Numbered from the stretch's first letter, positions 12,066 through 20,507 are shown. The stretch is DNA of 64,000 bases from Corynebacterium xerosis NBRC 16721 = ATCC 373 (GCF_001552415.1 NZ_BCRD01000002.1:124001-188000), one strand, 5' to 3'. The notes: a model not told the origin generated them from the sequence alone. Program-made: numbers and translations.

Positions 12066-13635
12066 CGCACATGACGCCGTCGCCGCCGGCGTCGATGTGC
12101 TGGCCCATGTCCTCTTCGGGGGCCATTCCCTCCTGGCCGACGACCTCGCCCGTGGCACCGTCGTCGGCGGGCTCGGCGGCTTCCTCGGTGGTCGCGGCGC
12201 CGGAGCCGTCCTCGTAGAGGCCCGGGCCCTCGTAGTCGCCGGCGACGGTGACGGAAATGGTGCCGGGCTCCATGGTGGTGTCGTGGACGATCGGCAGGCC
12301 GCCGAGCGCCTCGGAGATCGCGGCGGCGGCCGGGTCATCCGGGTCGGAGGTGTTGACCTGGCTGAGGGCGACGCCGGCGAACTCGGCGTTGGCGACGGTG
12401 CCCTCGACGTAGCCCTTCTCGGTCAGGACCCCGGCGGCGCGGGCGGCCAGCCCCTCGATGCCCGTGGCGTTGTAGACGCTGACCGTGTACTCGGCCGGGT
12501 CGTGGTCGCGGGGCTTGGCGGCCTCGGCGGCGGCTTCGGCCTCGGGGTCGCCGAGGAGCTCGTCGAAGTACTTGTGCACCTGGCCCTTGTCCACGGTGAC
12601 CACGGACTCTCCGTAGTCGCCGACGCCGTCGATGGACGTGACGGGGATGGTCTCGAACTTGACGTTGCCGCCGGTCAGGCCCTGCATCTGGGTGGCGAAG
12701 CCCATGACGTCCCAGTCGTTGTCCAGCACCACGGAGCGCTGGACGGCGCCGCCGAGCTCGTGGAGCTTGCCCGGGTTGGACAGGGTGCCGGCGGAGAGCA
12801 GCTTGTTGGCGAACGACGCCATGAACGCCTGCTGGCGGGTGATGCGGTCCAGGTCGCCGCGCGGCAGGCCGTGGCGCTGGCGCACGAAGCTCAGCGCGTC
12901 GGCGCCGCCGAGGGTCTGGCGGCCAGCATGGAAGTCGGCGCCGGAGAATTCATCGTAGACGTCGGCGTTGAGGCAGACGTCGACGCCGCCGATGGCGTCG
13001 GTGAGCAGCACGAAGCCCAGCAGACCGACCTCGGCGTAGTGGTCGACCGTGACGCCGGTGAGGTCCGCGACCGCGTTGATCAGCGCCTGGCGGCCGGATT
13101 CGGTGGACTGCTTTTCGACGGTCTCCGGGGACTCGCCTTCGCCCGTGAGCCGCTCGGCGGTGGCGAGCTTCTTGTCGCCGTAGACGCCGTTGATCTTCTT
13201 GTTGCCCTCGGCGGTGCTGATGTACGTGTCGCGGGGGATGGAGATCGCGGTGGCCGACGATCCGTCGTTGGGCACGCGGATGACGATGATCGTGTCGGTG
13301 TTCGTCGCTTCCTCGTCGCCGGCGCGCAGCAGGTCGATTTCCTCCTGCGTCAGGGGGTTGCCCTGCGCGTCGGCGCGCGAGTCCGAGCCGACGAGGAGGA
13401 TGTCGGTGGCGCCGTCCTTTTCCTGCCCGAGCGAGAAGTCGCCGCCGGAACCGAGGTTGCCGGCGGCGCGGCCGACGGTCCACCAGCCGACGGCGGAGAC
13501 GACCAGGCACAGCACGGACACGAGGATCAGCAGCGAGCGCAGCGGCATCGGCCACGCCTGGCGGACGTCGCGGCCCTGCGTCGGAGGCGCCTGGATGGCC
13601 CGGGCGTGCCTCGACTGGGTTTTCCGTGCGCTCAA
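12058..13635 (-). CDS. LytR-CpsA-Psr (LCP) family cell-wall ligase with LytR_C domain
   Basis: 525 aa, membrane anchored and acting outside the cell. LCP enzymes join arabinogalactan or other phospho-linked polymers to peptidoglycan. A cytoplasmic basic N-terminus is followed by one membrane helix (about 33-53), the LCP core (SDSRADAQGNPL, DTYIST, GGVDVCLNADVYDEFSGADFHAG, DALSFVRQRHGLPRGDLDRITRQQAFM) and a LytR_C domain (VSVYNATGIEGLAARAAGVL), with an acidic low-complexity tail. The start codon is TTG behind GGGAAGGAACCACG. The neighbour of rmlD matches M. tuberculosis Rv3267. Confidence 0.9.
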   Translation of the reverse strand: MSARKTQSRHARAIQAPPTQGRDVRQAWPMPLRSLLILVSVLCLVVSAVGWWTVGRAAGNLGSGGDFSLGQEKDGATDILLVGSDSRADAQGNPLTQEEIDLLRAGDEEATNTDTIIVIRVPNDGSSATAISIPRDTYISTAEGNKKINGVYGDKKLATAERLTGEGESPETVEKQSTESGRQALINAVADLTGVTVDHYAEVGLLGFVLLTDAIGGVDVCLNADVYDEFSGADFHAGRQTLGGADALSFVRQRHGLPRGDLDRITRQQAFMASFANKLLSAGTLSNPGKLHELGGAVQRSVVLDNDWDVMGFATQMQGLTGGNVKFETIPVTSIDGVGDYGESVVTVDKGQVHKYFDELLGDPEAEAAAEAAKPRDHDPAEYTVSVYNATGIEGLAARAAGVLTEKGYVEGTVANAEFAGVALSQVNTSDPDDPAAAAISEALGGLPIVHDTTMEPGTISVTVAGDYEGPGLYEDGSGAATTEEAAEPADDGATGEVVGQEGMAPEEDMGQHIDAGGDGVMCVN

Positions 13636-13716
13636 CGTGGTTCCTTCCCTCGGTCGCCCGCGGTGGGCTGGGTTCCTGGCGGCGTCGGTGGGTTACCGTG
13701 GTTGCCGTCAGGTGGG

Positions 13717-13759
13717 CGTCGTCAAGCAAGTTTTTTCGCTTTACGACGACTCAGTCGTC
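13717..13759. repeat. Paired GCTTKACGACG motifs forming a hairpin between lcp and rmlD
   Basis: CGTCGTCAAGC (13717-13727) and GCTTTACGACG (13738-13748) are near-perfect inverted copies around a T-rich loop, followed by a second small hairpin GACGAC-TCA-GTCGTC (13745-13759). The 18 bases TTTTCGCTTTACGACGAC are repeated exactly at 41382-41399. A GATAAT box (13765-13770) precedes rmlD. Confidence 0.65.
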
Positions 13760-13778
13760 CCCACGATAATGAAACGGA

Positions 13779-14783
13779 ATGCCGATGACCGAACCACTCG
13801 CCCGGAATGCCACTGATGTGGGGGAGGGCGGCGCCGTGACGCGCGTTCTGGTGGTCGGCTCCGCGGGGCAGTTGGGCACGGCGATGCTGCGGCGGATGCC
13901 GCTCGGCGGCGGGCGGCGGATCGAGCTGCGCGGCGTGGCGCGGGCGGACCTGGATGTGGCGGACGAGGCGGCCGTGATGGCGCATCCGGCGCTGGCGGGC
14001 GTCGACGTGGTGGTCAATGCGGCGGCGTGGACGGACGTCGATGGCGCGGAGACGCCCGAGGGCGAGGCGGCGGCGCATGCGGTCAACGCCGTCGCGCCGG
14101 GGCTGTTGGTCCGGAGGTGCGCGCGGGAGGGCGCGCATCTGGTGCACGTGTCCACGGATTACGTGTTCGGCGCGGGGGAGTCCGGCGACCGCCGTCCCTT
14201 GCGTCCTCTTCGTCCGACCGACCCCACCGCCCCCGACACCGCCTACGGCCGGACGAAGCTGGCGGGCGAGCGGGCGGTGCTGGATGCGGGAGCCGGGGCG
14301 ACCATCGTCCGAACGGCCTGGGTGTATTCGGGGCCGACGCAGCCGGATGCGCCGGATTTCGTGTCCACCATGCTGCGGCTGGAGGAACGCGGCCGGCCCG
14401 ACGGGACCATCGACGTCGTCGACGACCAGCACGGCAACCCCACCTTCGTCGACGACCTCGCCGACGCCCTGTGGGAGCTCGTGCTGCGGCCCGTGCCGGG
14501 GGTCTTCCACGTCACGGGGGCGGGTCGAGCGACTTGGCATGAGTTGGCGTCGGAGGTGTTCGCGGTCGTCGCGAAGCAGCGCGGGGGCGATGCCACGGAG
14601 GTCGCCGCCGCGACCGAGGCTGCCCGTGCCCGCGTGCGCCCGTGCACGTCGGAGCAGTTTCCGCGGCCGGCCAAGCGCCCGGAGTGGTCGGTTCTGGACG
14701 GTTCCGCGTGGGCCGCGGCGGGGTTCGCGCCCCTGCCGGAGTGGCGTGATGGCCTGCGCCGGGCACTGGGTGCGGCGGAGTAG
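13779..14783 (+). CDS. rmlD: dTDP-4-dehydrorhamnose reductase
   Basis: 334 aa NAD(P)-dependent short-chain/extended reductase, last step of dTDP-L-rhamnose synthesis for the arabinogalactan linker. The Rossmann motif is GSAGQLG (27-33), the catalytic YGRTK has Y156 and K160, and the C-terminal PRPAKRPEWSVLD block is typical of RmlD. Start could also be ATG at 13785 or GTG at 13836; 13779 is chosen because GATAAT lies 8 bases upstream. No rmlC/rmlB fusion is present here. It heads the block that matches M. tuberculosis Rv3266c-Rv3264c, interrupted here by the HNH gene. Confidence 0.9.
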   Translation: MPMTEPLARNATDVGEGGAVTRVLVVGSAGQLGTAMLRRMPLGGGRRIELRGVARADLDVADEAAVMAHPALAGVDVVVNAAAWTDVDGAETPEGEAAAHAVNAVAPGLLVRRCAREGAHLVHVSTDYVFGAGESGDRRPLRPLRPTDPTAPDTAYGRTKLAGERAVLDAGAGATIVRTAWVYSGPTQPDAPDFVSTMLRLEERGRPDGTIDVVDDQHGNPTFVDDLADALWELVLRPVPGVFHVTGAGRATWHELASEVFAVVAKQRGGDATEVAAATEAARARVRPCTSEQFPRPAKRPEWSVLDGSAWAAAGFAPLPEWRDGLRRALGAAE

Positions 14784-15132
14784 GGCGTTTCCGCTTGACG
14801 ACGGCCCGCCGGTCGCCCTCGTCTGCCTCTCCCTGTCCGGCTCTCCTTGTCCGGCTTTCCGTGACCGCCTCTCCTCGTCCGACTCGTATCGGGGTACCGA
14901 TAATCGCCTGCACGTTCGCTCCCATGGGGTGGAAGATTGGACGGTGAGGGTGGGTCTAGTGGTGCGAAAAGAGTCCGGAATGTTGCACTGTGTTCGATTG
15001 TCGATGGTCGAACACATGTATGATGTGAGGTGAAGCAAGGCGGGGGACATGCCCTGCTTCGGGGCAGATCATTCGGGCGATCACGTTGAGTTCCACCTAT
15101 CGATCCACCATCGCACGACCGGGGGAATCGAC
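14784..15132. other. 349-base gap upstream of the HNH gene
   Basis: Contains a GCTTGACGACG motif copy (14793-14803), a 14-bp tandem repeat (14828-14841 and 14842-14855, one difference), the inverted repeat TATCGG-GGTA-CCGATA (14887-14902) and, near its end, the promoter and LexA-like box listed separately. No convincing gene seen. Confidence 0.6.
15008..15024 (+). promoter_or_regulatory. LexA-like SOS box overlapping an extended -10 promoter
   Basis: TCGAACACATGTATGA (15008-15023) matches 12 of the 14 fixed positions of the actinobacterial LexA box TCGAACANNTGTTCGA. It overlaps the -10 TATGAT (15019-15024, extended TG), with a possible -35 TTGTCG (14998-15003). A GTGTTCGA half-site (14990-14997) lies just upstream, making an additional inverted pair with TCGAACAC. 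Confidence 0.55.
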
Positions 15133-16935
15133 ATGGCTTTCGACCATGGCGCATTCGATGACGACGACGAGCATGACCACGAGCATGACGAGCGCGACGA
15201 TCCGGACCGCCACCACGACCCAGAAGAAGAATCACCTGCATCGGCACCGGCCCCTCCGCCACGGAAGCGGTGGGCCACCGAGCGCGACGAGCCGGTCACC
15301 AATCTGGCGCGCGCCCGCAACATCCTCGACGTCGAGCTCGCCGAAGGCGTGGCGCCGGCGGGCGACGATGACGTCGACTCCCACGCGGCATCCGTCGCCA
15401 CGCGGATCGGCGCCGGCAAGTCCCGGGCGGTGGATTACTGCGACGTAGGCATCATGTTCCGCCGCATGCCCCGCATCCGGGACCTGTGCCGGTCGGGCGC
15501 GTTTCCGCTGTGGCATTTGACCAAGATGGCCGCCGCCGTCGTCGCCGTCTCCGACGACGACATTGACGAGGTCGAATCGACGTTCCTCGACTACCTCCAC
15601 CCCAGAAGGGATTTCCAGGCGTTGCCCGGCATCCGGGTGTTCATGCGCGAGCTTCGCCGCATGGTGGAGTCGGTCGAACCGATCGCCACCCCACCCGACG
15701 AGGACGACCCCAAACCCATCACCGGCGAGTCGTATTCCGTCGACAACGAGTATCCGGGCGAGTACGGGGAGCTCCGCGCCATCCTGCGCAAGGATCGTCT
15801 GGCGGAGTTCGATGCCACCGTTCGCGCGATCCGGGACTCGAAGATCAAGGCCGGCGAAGACTGCTCCCTCGGCGACGCGTTGATGGCCATGTGCCGGGGA
15901 GATTTCGCCGGGGCGAAGGTGACCATGAACATCTACGTCGACGGCGACGCCTCGGAAGACACCCTCCAGGTGTGGCTCGATGGCGCCGGCTGGTTGCCGA
16001 AGCACGTCAGCGGGGAATGGATCGCCCGCGCCCACTCCGTCCGGCTCTCCGCCGACTCGCGGACCGACGGGTACGTGCCCACGGACGCGCAAAAGGCGAG
16101 GGTCCGCGGCCGCGATGGCGGGTGCCGCTTCCCCGGGTGCGATGTGCCCGCGCACAAGTGCCAGATCGATCACGTCATCGACTTCGACCCGGCGAATCCG
16201 CTGGGAGTGACGGCGACCTGGAACATGCAGTGCCTGTGCCAGCATCACCACAACCTCAAAACGTCCCGGCATTGGCGGGCGGTGATCCACGACGATGGGA
16301 CGGTGACCTGGTTCGACCACACCGGCACGGCGTTCGCCACCACCGTGCCGCATGGGCCGATCGCCCACATCGGGCGTCAAACGTTCGACCAGAGGGCCAC
16401 GAGGCTGGCCTCGACCATCCACGGCGACAACCTCCGCCGCATGCGCGCCGAGGCGGATGCCGCCGCAGCGATGGAGCGGGCCGAACTGGATGGGATCCTC
16501 CGCAATCACGCCCGTGCGACCGCGAAGTACGAACGTGACCTCGCCGAGTTCACCGGAGGCCCGCTCAACTCCGCTGATCCGGACATCGCCGCGCAAGCCC
16601 GGGCGTTGGCGGAGGCCGCCGATGACGGGTGGCCGTGCGTGGGGGATCCGGTGTGGGATCCCGTAAGAGGAGCTGAATCGAAAGCTGAGCCGTGTGCGGA
16701 CTGCCGGGGCCGGAATGCCGACGACATCTGGGTCACCTCCCCGATGCAGAGGAACCCCGATTTCGCCGAAGATGATTGGCCGTTCGACGAGTGGGTCGAC
16801 CCGGAGCCCAGGGTGACGAAGCATCCGCGGACCACATGCCGCCCCGAACGCAGGCGGGCGACGATCGACGCGGATCCGACGGCGGTGCCGGAACCGCCGC
16901 GGCCGCTGGGTCCCGATCCGACGGTGCCGTTTTGA
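15133..16935 (+). CDS. DUF222 / HNH endonuclease domain protein (13E12 type)
   Basis: 600 aa. The large DUF222 region covers about residues 60-310 and an HNH nuclease motif lies at about 322-375 (GCRFPGCDVPAHKCQIDHVIDF with D346-H347, then NMQCLCQHHHNLKT). The same build occurs in the mycobacterial 13E12 repeat family. Those proteins are predicted DNases, several of them SOS-induced; the biological role is unknown. The first 33 residues are an Asp/Glu/His run (DDDDEHDHEHDERDDPDRHH). The start is the ATG behind GGGGGAATCGAC. The gene sits between rmlD and wbbL, which are adjacent in M. tuberculosis, so it looks inserted. Confidence 0.88.
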   Translation: MAFDHGAFDDDDEHDHEHDERDDPDRHHDPEEESPASAPAPPPRKRWATERDEPVTNLARARNILDVELAEGVAPAGDDDVDSHAASVATRIGAGKSRAVDYCDVGIMFRRMPRIRDLCRSGAFPLWHLTKMAAAVVAVSDDDIDEVESTFLDYLHPRRDFQALPGIRVFMRELRRMVESVEPIATPPDEDDPKPITGESYSVDNEYPGEYGELRAILRKDRLAEFDATVRAIRDSKIKAGEDCSLGDALMAMCRGDFAGAKVTMNIYVDGDASEDTLQVWLDGAGWLPKHVSGEWIARAHSVRLSADSRTDGYVPTDAQKARVRGRDGGCRFPGCDVPAHKCQIDHVIDFDPANPLGVTATWNMQCLCQHHHNLKTSRHWRAVIHDDGTVTWFDHTGTAFATTVPHGPIAHIGRQTFDQRATRLASTIHGDNLRRMRAEADAAAAMERAELDGILRNHARATAKYERDLAEFTGGPLNSADPDIAAQARALAEAADDGWPCVGDPVWDPVRGAESKAEPCADCRGRNADDIWVTSPMQRNPDFAEDDWPFDEWVDPEPRVTKHPRTTCRPERRRATIDADPTAVPEPPRPLGPDPTVPF

Positions 16936-17002
16936 ACCGCTTGAGAATCGGGCCCGACCCGCCCGACCGGAGTGGCGGGCCGGAACCGGCGGGGCGGTGT
17001 CC

Positions 17003-17008
17003 TAGGGT
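17003..17008 (+). promoter_or_regulatory. -10 box of a leaderless wbbL transcript
   Basis: TAGGGT ends 7 bases before the in-frame GTG at 17016, the spacing expected when transcription starts on the first base of the start codon. Confidence 0.5.
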
Positions 17009-17015
17009 CTATCCC

Positions 17016-18044
17016 GTGAAAGACGGGCGTGGCGACACGCGGAACGAAAGGTGCGGGAACGTGAACGCGACGGCGAACCATGTGGCGGGCGGCACGGGCG
17101 GCGAGTCCGGCCTGCCGCTCGGCGTCGTCACCGTCACCTACTCGCCGGGCGAGCACCTGCGGGCGCTGGTCGACTCGCTTCCCGCCGCCGCATCCGTCGG
17201 CACGGTGCTGGTCATGGCCGACAACGGCTCCAAGGACGGCGCCCCCGAAGCTGAAGCCGCCCGAGCCGAAGAAGACGGCCGCAAGGACGGGCTCAACGAC
17301 GCGATATTCCTGCCCACCGGCGGCAACGTCGGCTACGGCAAAGCGGCCAACATCGGCATCGCCGAACTCGCGACCATGCGCGATGCGGGCCGGATCCGCG
17401 GCGATTACGTTCTGCTGGTCAACCCCGACGTCATCTTCGACGCCGGCTCCATCGACGCGATGCTCGCCTGCGCCGTCCGCAATCCCCGCGCCGGCGCGGT
17501 CGGCCCGCTCATCCGCGAAGCCGACGGCTCGGCGTACCCCTCGGCCCGCGCGGTGCCGGACCTCATCGGCGGCATCGGCCATGCCCTGCTCGCCGACGTC
17601 TGGCCGTCCAACCCGTTCTCCCGCCGTTACCGCGACGACGCCGACATGTCCCGCGAGCGCGATGCGGGCTGGTTGTCGGGCGCCTGCCTGCTGTTGAAGT
17701 GGGACGCCTTCGACGCCATCGGCGGATTCGACGACCGCTACTTCATGTACATGGAGGACGTCGACCTCGGCGACCGCCTGGGCCGCGCCGGCTGGCGCAA
17801 CGTGTTCTGCCCGGACGCGGTGATCCGCCATGCGCAGGGCCATTCCGCGTCGTCGCACCCGGAGATCACGGTCCGCGCGCACCATGATTCGGCCTACCGG
17901 TTCATGTCCGACCGGCTGCCCGGGCCATGGCTGGCGCCGGTGCGGATGGTCCTGAAAACCGGGCTCTCGCTGCGTGGCACCGTCATTTTGGCGGCGAAGA
18001 AGCGTAGGCAGAAGGCAGAAGCAGGTCGGCACCCGCACTCCTGA
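17016..18044 (+). CDS. wbbL: Family 2 glycosyltransferase, probable rhamnosyltransferase WbbL
   Basis: 342 aa. Predicted to transfer rhamnose from dTDP-rhamnose to decaprenyl-PP-GlcNAc, making the linker on which arabinogalactan is built. GT-A features: VVTVTYSPGEHLRALVDSL at the N-terminus, MADNGSKDGAP (nucleotide binding), GNVGYGKAANIGI, LLVNPDVIFD (metal-binding region) and GGFDDRYFMYMEDVDLGDRL (catalytic Asp region). GTG 17016 fits a leaderless start; GTG 17061 with AAAGG upstream is the alternative and removes 15 residues. The downstream gene makes GDP-mannose, as in M. tuberculosis Rv3265c-Rv3264c. Confidence 0.88.
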   Translation: MKDGRGDTRNERCGNVNATANHVAGGTGGESGLPLGVVTVTYSPGEHLRALVDSLPAAASVGTVLVMADNGSKDGAPEAEAARAEEDGRKDGLNDAIFLPTGGNVGYGKAANIGIAELATMRDAGRIRGDYVLLVNPDVIFDAGSIDAMLACAVRNPRAGAVGPLIREADGSAYPSARAVPDLIGGIGHALLADVWPSNPFSRRYRDDADMSRERDAGWLSGACLLLKWDAFDAIGGFDDRYFMYMEDVDLGDRLGRAGWRNVFCPDAVIRHAQGHSASSHPEITVRAHHDSAYRFMSDRLPGPWLAPVRMVLKTGLSLRGTVILAAKKRRQKAEAGRHPHS

Positions 18045-18062
18045 GCGCGGGAACAAGTGATT

Positions 18063-18087
18063 GCTTTGCGACGATCCGTCGTCAAGC
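18063..18087. repeat. Inverted pair of the GCTTKRCGACG motif
   Basis: GCTTTGCGACG (18063-18073) and CGTCGTCAAGC (18077-18087) face each other across three bases in the 68-base gap between wbbL and manC. On the minus strand the second copy extends to TTTTCGCTTGACGACG. Confidence 0.6.
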
Positions 18088-18112
18088 GAAAACCAGGAGG
18101 AACCCTTCAACC

Positions 18113-19225
18113 ATGACCACCCATGACACGTCCGCCCCCGACACGGCCGAGCTGGCGGCGAACACCGACGCCGTCATCCTCGTCGGCGGCCAGGGCACCC
18201 GGTTGCGTCCGCTGACCGTGGGCACGCCCAAGCCCATGCTGCCCACCGCCGGGGCGCCCTTCCTCGAGCATCTGCTCGGGCGCATCAAGGCGGCCGGGAT
18301 GACGCACGTGGTGCTCGGCACGTCCTACCGGGCGGAGGTCTTCGAGGAGTACTTCGGCGATGGCTCCGACCTGGGCCTGGAGATCGAGTACGTGGTGGAG
18401 GACGAGCCGCTGGGCACCGGCGGCGGCATCCGCAACGTCCACGACCACCTGCGCCACGACACGGCCATGGTGTTCAACGGCGACGTACTCGGCGGCACCG
18501 ACCTCGGCGCGATCCTGGCCACCCACGCCGACAAGGACGCCGACGTGACCATGCACCTGGTCCGCGTGCCCGACCCGCGCGCGTTCGGCTGCGTGCCCAC
18601 CGACGACGACGGCCGCGTGCTCGAGTTCCTGGAAAAGACCCAGGATCCGCCGACCGACCAGATCAACGCCGGCTGCTACGTGTTCCGCCGCGAGCTGATC
18701 GGCGAGATCCCCGCCGGGCGAGCCATCAGCGTCGAGCGCGAGATCTTCCCGGCGCTGCTGGAAAACGGCCGCCGCGTCTACGGCTACGTCGACTACGCGT
18801 ACTGGCGCGACATGGGCACGCCGGGGGACTTCGTGCGCGGGTCCTCGGACCTGGTGCGCGGCATCGCGCCGTCGCCGCTGCTGGAGGGGCGCCACGGGGA
18901 GTCCCTCGTCGATGATTCGGCGTCGCTCGGCGGGGGTGCGCTGCTGTACGGCGGCACCGTCGTCGGTCGCGGTGCGGAGATCGGCGCCGGTGCGCGCCTG
19001 GATCAGACCGTGGTGTTCGATGGCGCGAAGATCGGTGCCGGGGCGGTCATCGAGCGGTCGATCATCGCGGCCGGTGCGACCATCGGCCCGCGTAGCGTCA
19101 TCCGCGACGCGGTCATCGGCGAAGGCGCCGACGTCGGGGCCCGGTGCGAGCTGATTTCGGGTGCCAGGGTGTGGCCCGGGGTGACGCTGCCGGACGGTGG
19201 CGTGCGGTTCTCCACCGACGTGTGA
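18113..19225 (+). CDS. manC: Mannose-1-phosphate guanylyltransferase (GDP-mannose pyrophosphorylase)
   Basis: 370 aa. Makes GDP-mannose from mannose-1-phosphate and GTP for phosphatidylinositol mannosides, lipomannan and glycoproteins. The nucleotidyltransferase signature VILVGGQGTRLRPLTVGTPKPMLP is at residues 22-45, with FNGDVLGGTDLG (metal site) and YWRDMGTPGDF later. The C-terminal third (from about 270) is a left-handed beta-helix of hexapeptide repeats (GGTVVGRGAEIGAGARL...). The homologue Rv3264c has been called both manB and rmlA2; GDP-mannose synthesis is favoured because manB and manA follow. AGGAGG upstream of ATG. Confidence 0.9.
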   Translation: MTTHDTSAPDTAELAANTDAVILVGGQGTRLRPLTVGTPKPMLPTAGAPFLEHLLGRIKAAGMTHVVLGTSYRAEVFEEYFGDGSDLGLEIEYVVEDEPLGTGGGIRNVHDHLRHDTAMVFNGDVLGGTDLGAILATHADKDADVTMHLVRVPDPRAFGCVPTDDDGRVLEFLEKTQDPPTDQINAGCYVFRRELIGEIPAGRAISVEREIFPALLENGRRVYGYVDYAYWRDMGTPGDFVRGSSDLVRGIAPSPLLEGRHGESLVDDSASLGGGALLYGGTVVGRGAEIGAGARLDQTVVFDGAKIGAGAVIERSIIAAGATIGPRSVIRDAVIGEGADVGARCELISGARVWPGVTLPDGGVRFSTDV

Positions 19226-19334
19226 CGACCATCACCGGCACGGGGGAAAGGTTCAACCTCGGCTTCATCCCCCACGCCGGGGGGACCGGTCTCCGGGGGC
19301 TTTCTGAGTTTTCACGGTGAATCAACCCGACCGC

Positions 19335-19379
19335 TTGACCTTCATGGGGTTTCACGTGTGTAATCACAAGTGTGTGATT
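19335..19379 (+). promoter_or_regulatory. whiB2 promoter with 18-bp palindrome
   Basis: TTGACC (19335-19340) and TGTAAT (19359-19364), 18 bases apart, form a good promoter. The palindrome AATCACA-AGTG-TGTGATT (19362-19379) covers the transcription start region and is a candidate operator. The 249-base gap 19226-19474 contains nothing else that I recognise. Confidence 0.5.
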
Positions 19380-19474
19380 GCGGGAGGAACCGAGTTCACC
19401 GCCAGGTGGAATCCCCTCCCGACCCGATCACGAGACCACTTATTCACCCCGTTCAACCTGGCAGGAGGCCACGC

Positions 19475-19840
19475 ATGGATGAATCCACCGTGTTCGGCGG
19501 ACGTGCCGTGGGACGGGATTCGAGCGTGGGGGAGCCCCAGGTGCACGAAGCGACGGCAGTCGAGCAGCCCCGCCCCATGGTGGATTGGGCAGATGATCTG
19601 ACCGGACTTTTCGAGGCGGTCGACGAGGACTGGCAGGAACAGGCGCTGTGCGCCCAGACCGACCCCGAGGCGTTCTTCCCCGAGAAGGGCGGCTCCACCC
19701 GCGAGGCCAAGCGCATCTGCCGCGCCTGCGGCGTCCGCGACGAGTGCCTGGAATTCGCGCTCGCCAACGATGAGCGGTTTGGCATCTGGGGTGGCCTGTC
19801 GGAGCGTGAGCGCCGCCGCCTGAAGAAGCAGATCGGCTAG
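19475..19840 (+). CDS. whiB2: WhiB-family transcriptional regulator WhiB2 (WhmD/WhcD)
   Basis: 121 aa iron-sulphur regulator needed for septation and division in mycobacteria. The four cluster cysteines are C59, C82, C85 and C91, followed by the GIWGG turn (residues 103-107) and a basic C-terminus (RERRRLKKQIG). The core LCAQTDPEAFFPEKGGSTREAK is almost identical to M. tuberculosis WhiB2. The N-terminal 50 residues are a variable extension. The ATG is chosen because GGCAGGAGG precedes it; ATG at 19577 is possible. A strong terminator follows. Confidence 0.93.
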   Translation: MDESTVFGGRAVGRDSSVGEPQVHEATAVEQPRPMVDWADDLTGLFEAVDEDWQEQALCAQTDPEAFFPEKGGSTREAKRICRACGVRDECLEFALANDERFGIWGGLSERERRRLKKQIG

Positions 19841-19906
19841 CGCCGGAGCGATTCGATGGCCCCGCGTTCGCGCGGAATGATGCGCGAGGACAACGCGAGA
19901 GCAATG

Positions 19907-19932
19907 GGACCCGGTTCATGCCGGGTCCTTTT
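19907..19932 (+). terminator. Rho-independent terminator after whiB2
   Basis: Perfect 8-bp stem GGACCCGG/CCGGGTCC, loop TTCATG, then TTTT. It ends whiB2 transcription just before the convergent gene's stop codon at 19941. Confidence 0.8.
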
Positions 19933-19940
19933 CGCGTGGG

Positions 19941-20399
19941 TCACTGACCCTCGTCGTACCCCGGGTCCACGACCGACGGGTCGACGTTGAGGTGCACCGC
20001 CACCAGGCGGGCCAGGACGTTGCGCAGCACGTCCTCCAGGTCGGCGAGGGATGGCGCGCGCTTTTCGACGGGCCGGCGGAACACCACGATCCGCGGCCTC
20101 GTGGGGCGGCCGAGGCGGTCGACGCCGGCGGGGATGAGGCGGCCGAGGGGGATGGGGCCGTCGGCGGCGACCTCGTCGGGAAGCAGGGCCCCCGGATGCA
20201 GGTGCATGAGCGGGACCGTGTCCACGGCGATGTCCAGGTGGGCCAGCTGGTCGTGCCAGCGGGCCTCGATGGGGGCGTAGGCGTCGAGGACGGCCTGGTC
20301 GAACGCCTCGGTGCGGCTGCGCCAGCGCGGTACCTCCGGAGGCAGCAGGGGGCCGCGGGGGCCGCGGCCGCGGCGCTCGATGCGGCGGGAGACGTTCAT
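19941..20399 (-). CDS. Zincin-fold (PF06262-like) protein without visible HExxH, Rv3259 type
   Basis: 152 aa. The block RGPLLPPEVPRWRSRTEAFDQAVLDAYAPIE and the later PARLVFRRP-like region IVVFRRPVEKRA match the conserved actinobacterial gene next to whiB2 (M. tuberculosis Rv3259), classed with zincin-like metallopeptidases. Where active zincins have HExxH, this sequence reads LEDVLRNVLARLVAVHLNVDP, with no zinc motif, so peptidase activity is unlikely. Function unknown. A TAGACT box lies 8 bases before the ATG, indicating a leaderless transcript divergent from DUF3499. Confidence 0.8.
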   Translation of the reverse strand: MNVSRRIERRGRGPRGPLLPPEVPRWRSRTEAFDQAVLDAYAPIEARWHDQLAHLDIAVDTVPLMHLHPGALLPDEVAADGPIPLGRLIPAGVDRLGRPTRPRIVVFRRPVEKRAPSLADLEDVLRNVLARLVAVHLNVDPSVVDPGYDEGQ

Positions 20400-20407
20400 G
20401 GGCGCCA

Positions 20408-20500
20408 AGTCTAGGGCCCGGCGCAGCGGCCGCGGCGTAGGCGCTCCGGGGGCCGATTCCGGCCGGGCGGCTGCACAAACCTCAACCCAGGGTCTAGACT
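20408..20500. promoter_or_regulatory. Divergent leaderless promoters with matching TAGACT -10 boxes
   Basis: Minus-strand TAGACT (20413-20408) ends 8 bases before the ATG at 20399. Plus-strand TAGACT (20495-20500) ends 7 bases before the GTG at 20508. The same hexamer in both directions suggests shared control. Confidence 0.5.
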
Positions 20501-20507
20501 TTCGGGC

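Noticed and set aside
15018-15140. Start of the HNH protein at GTG/ATG 15018-15049
   Set aside because: The extra residues (MPCFGADHSGD...) have no conservation that I recognise, and 15018 lies in the -10 box; ATG 15133 has a ribosome site.
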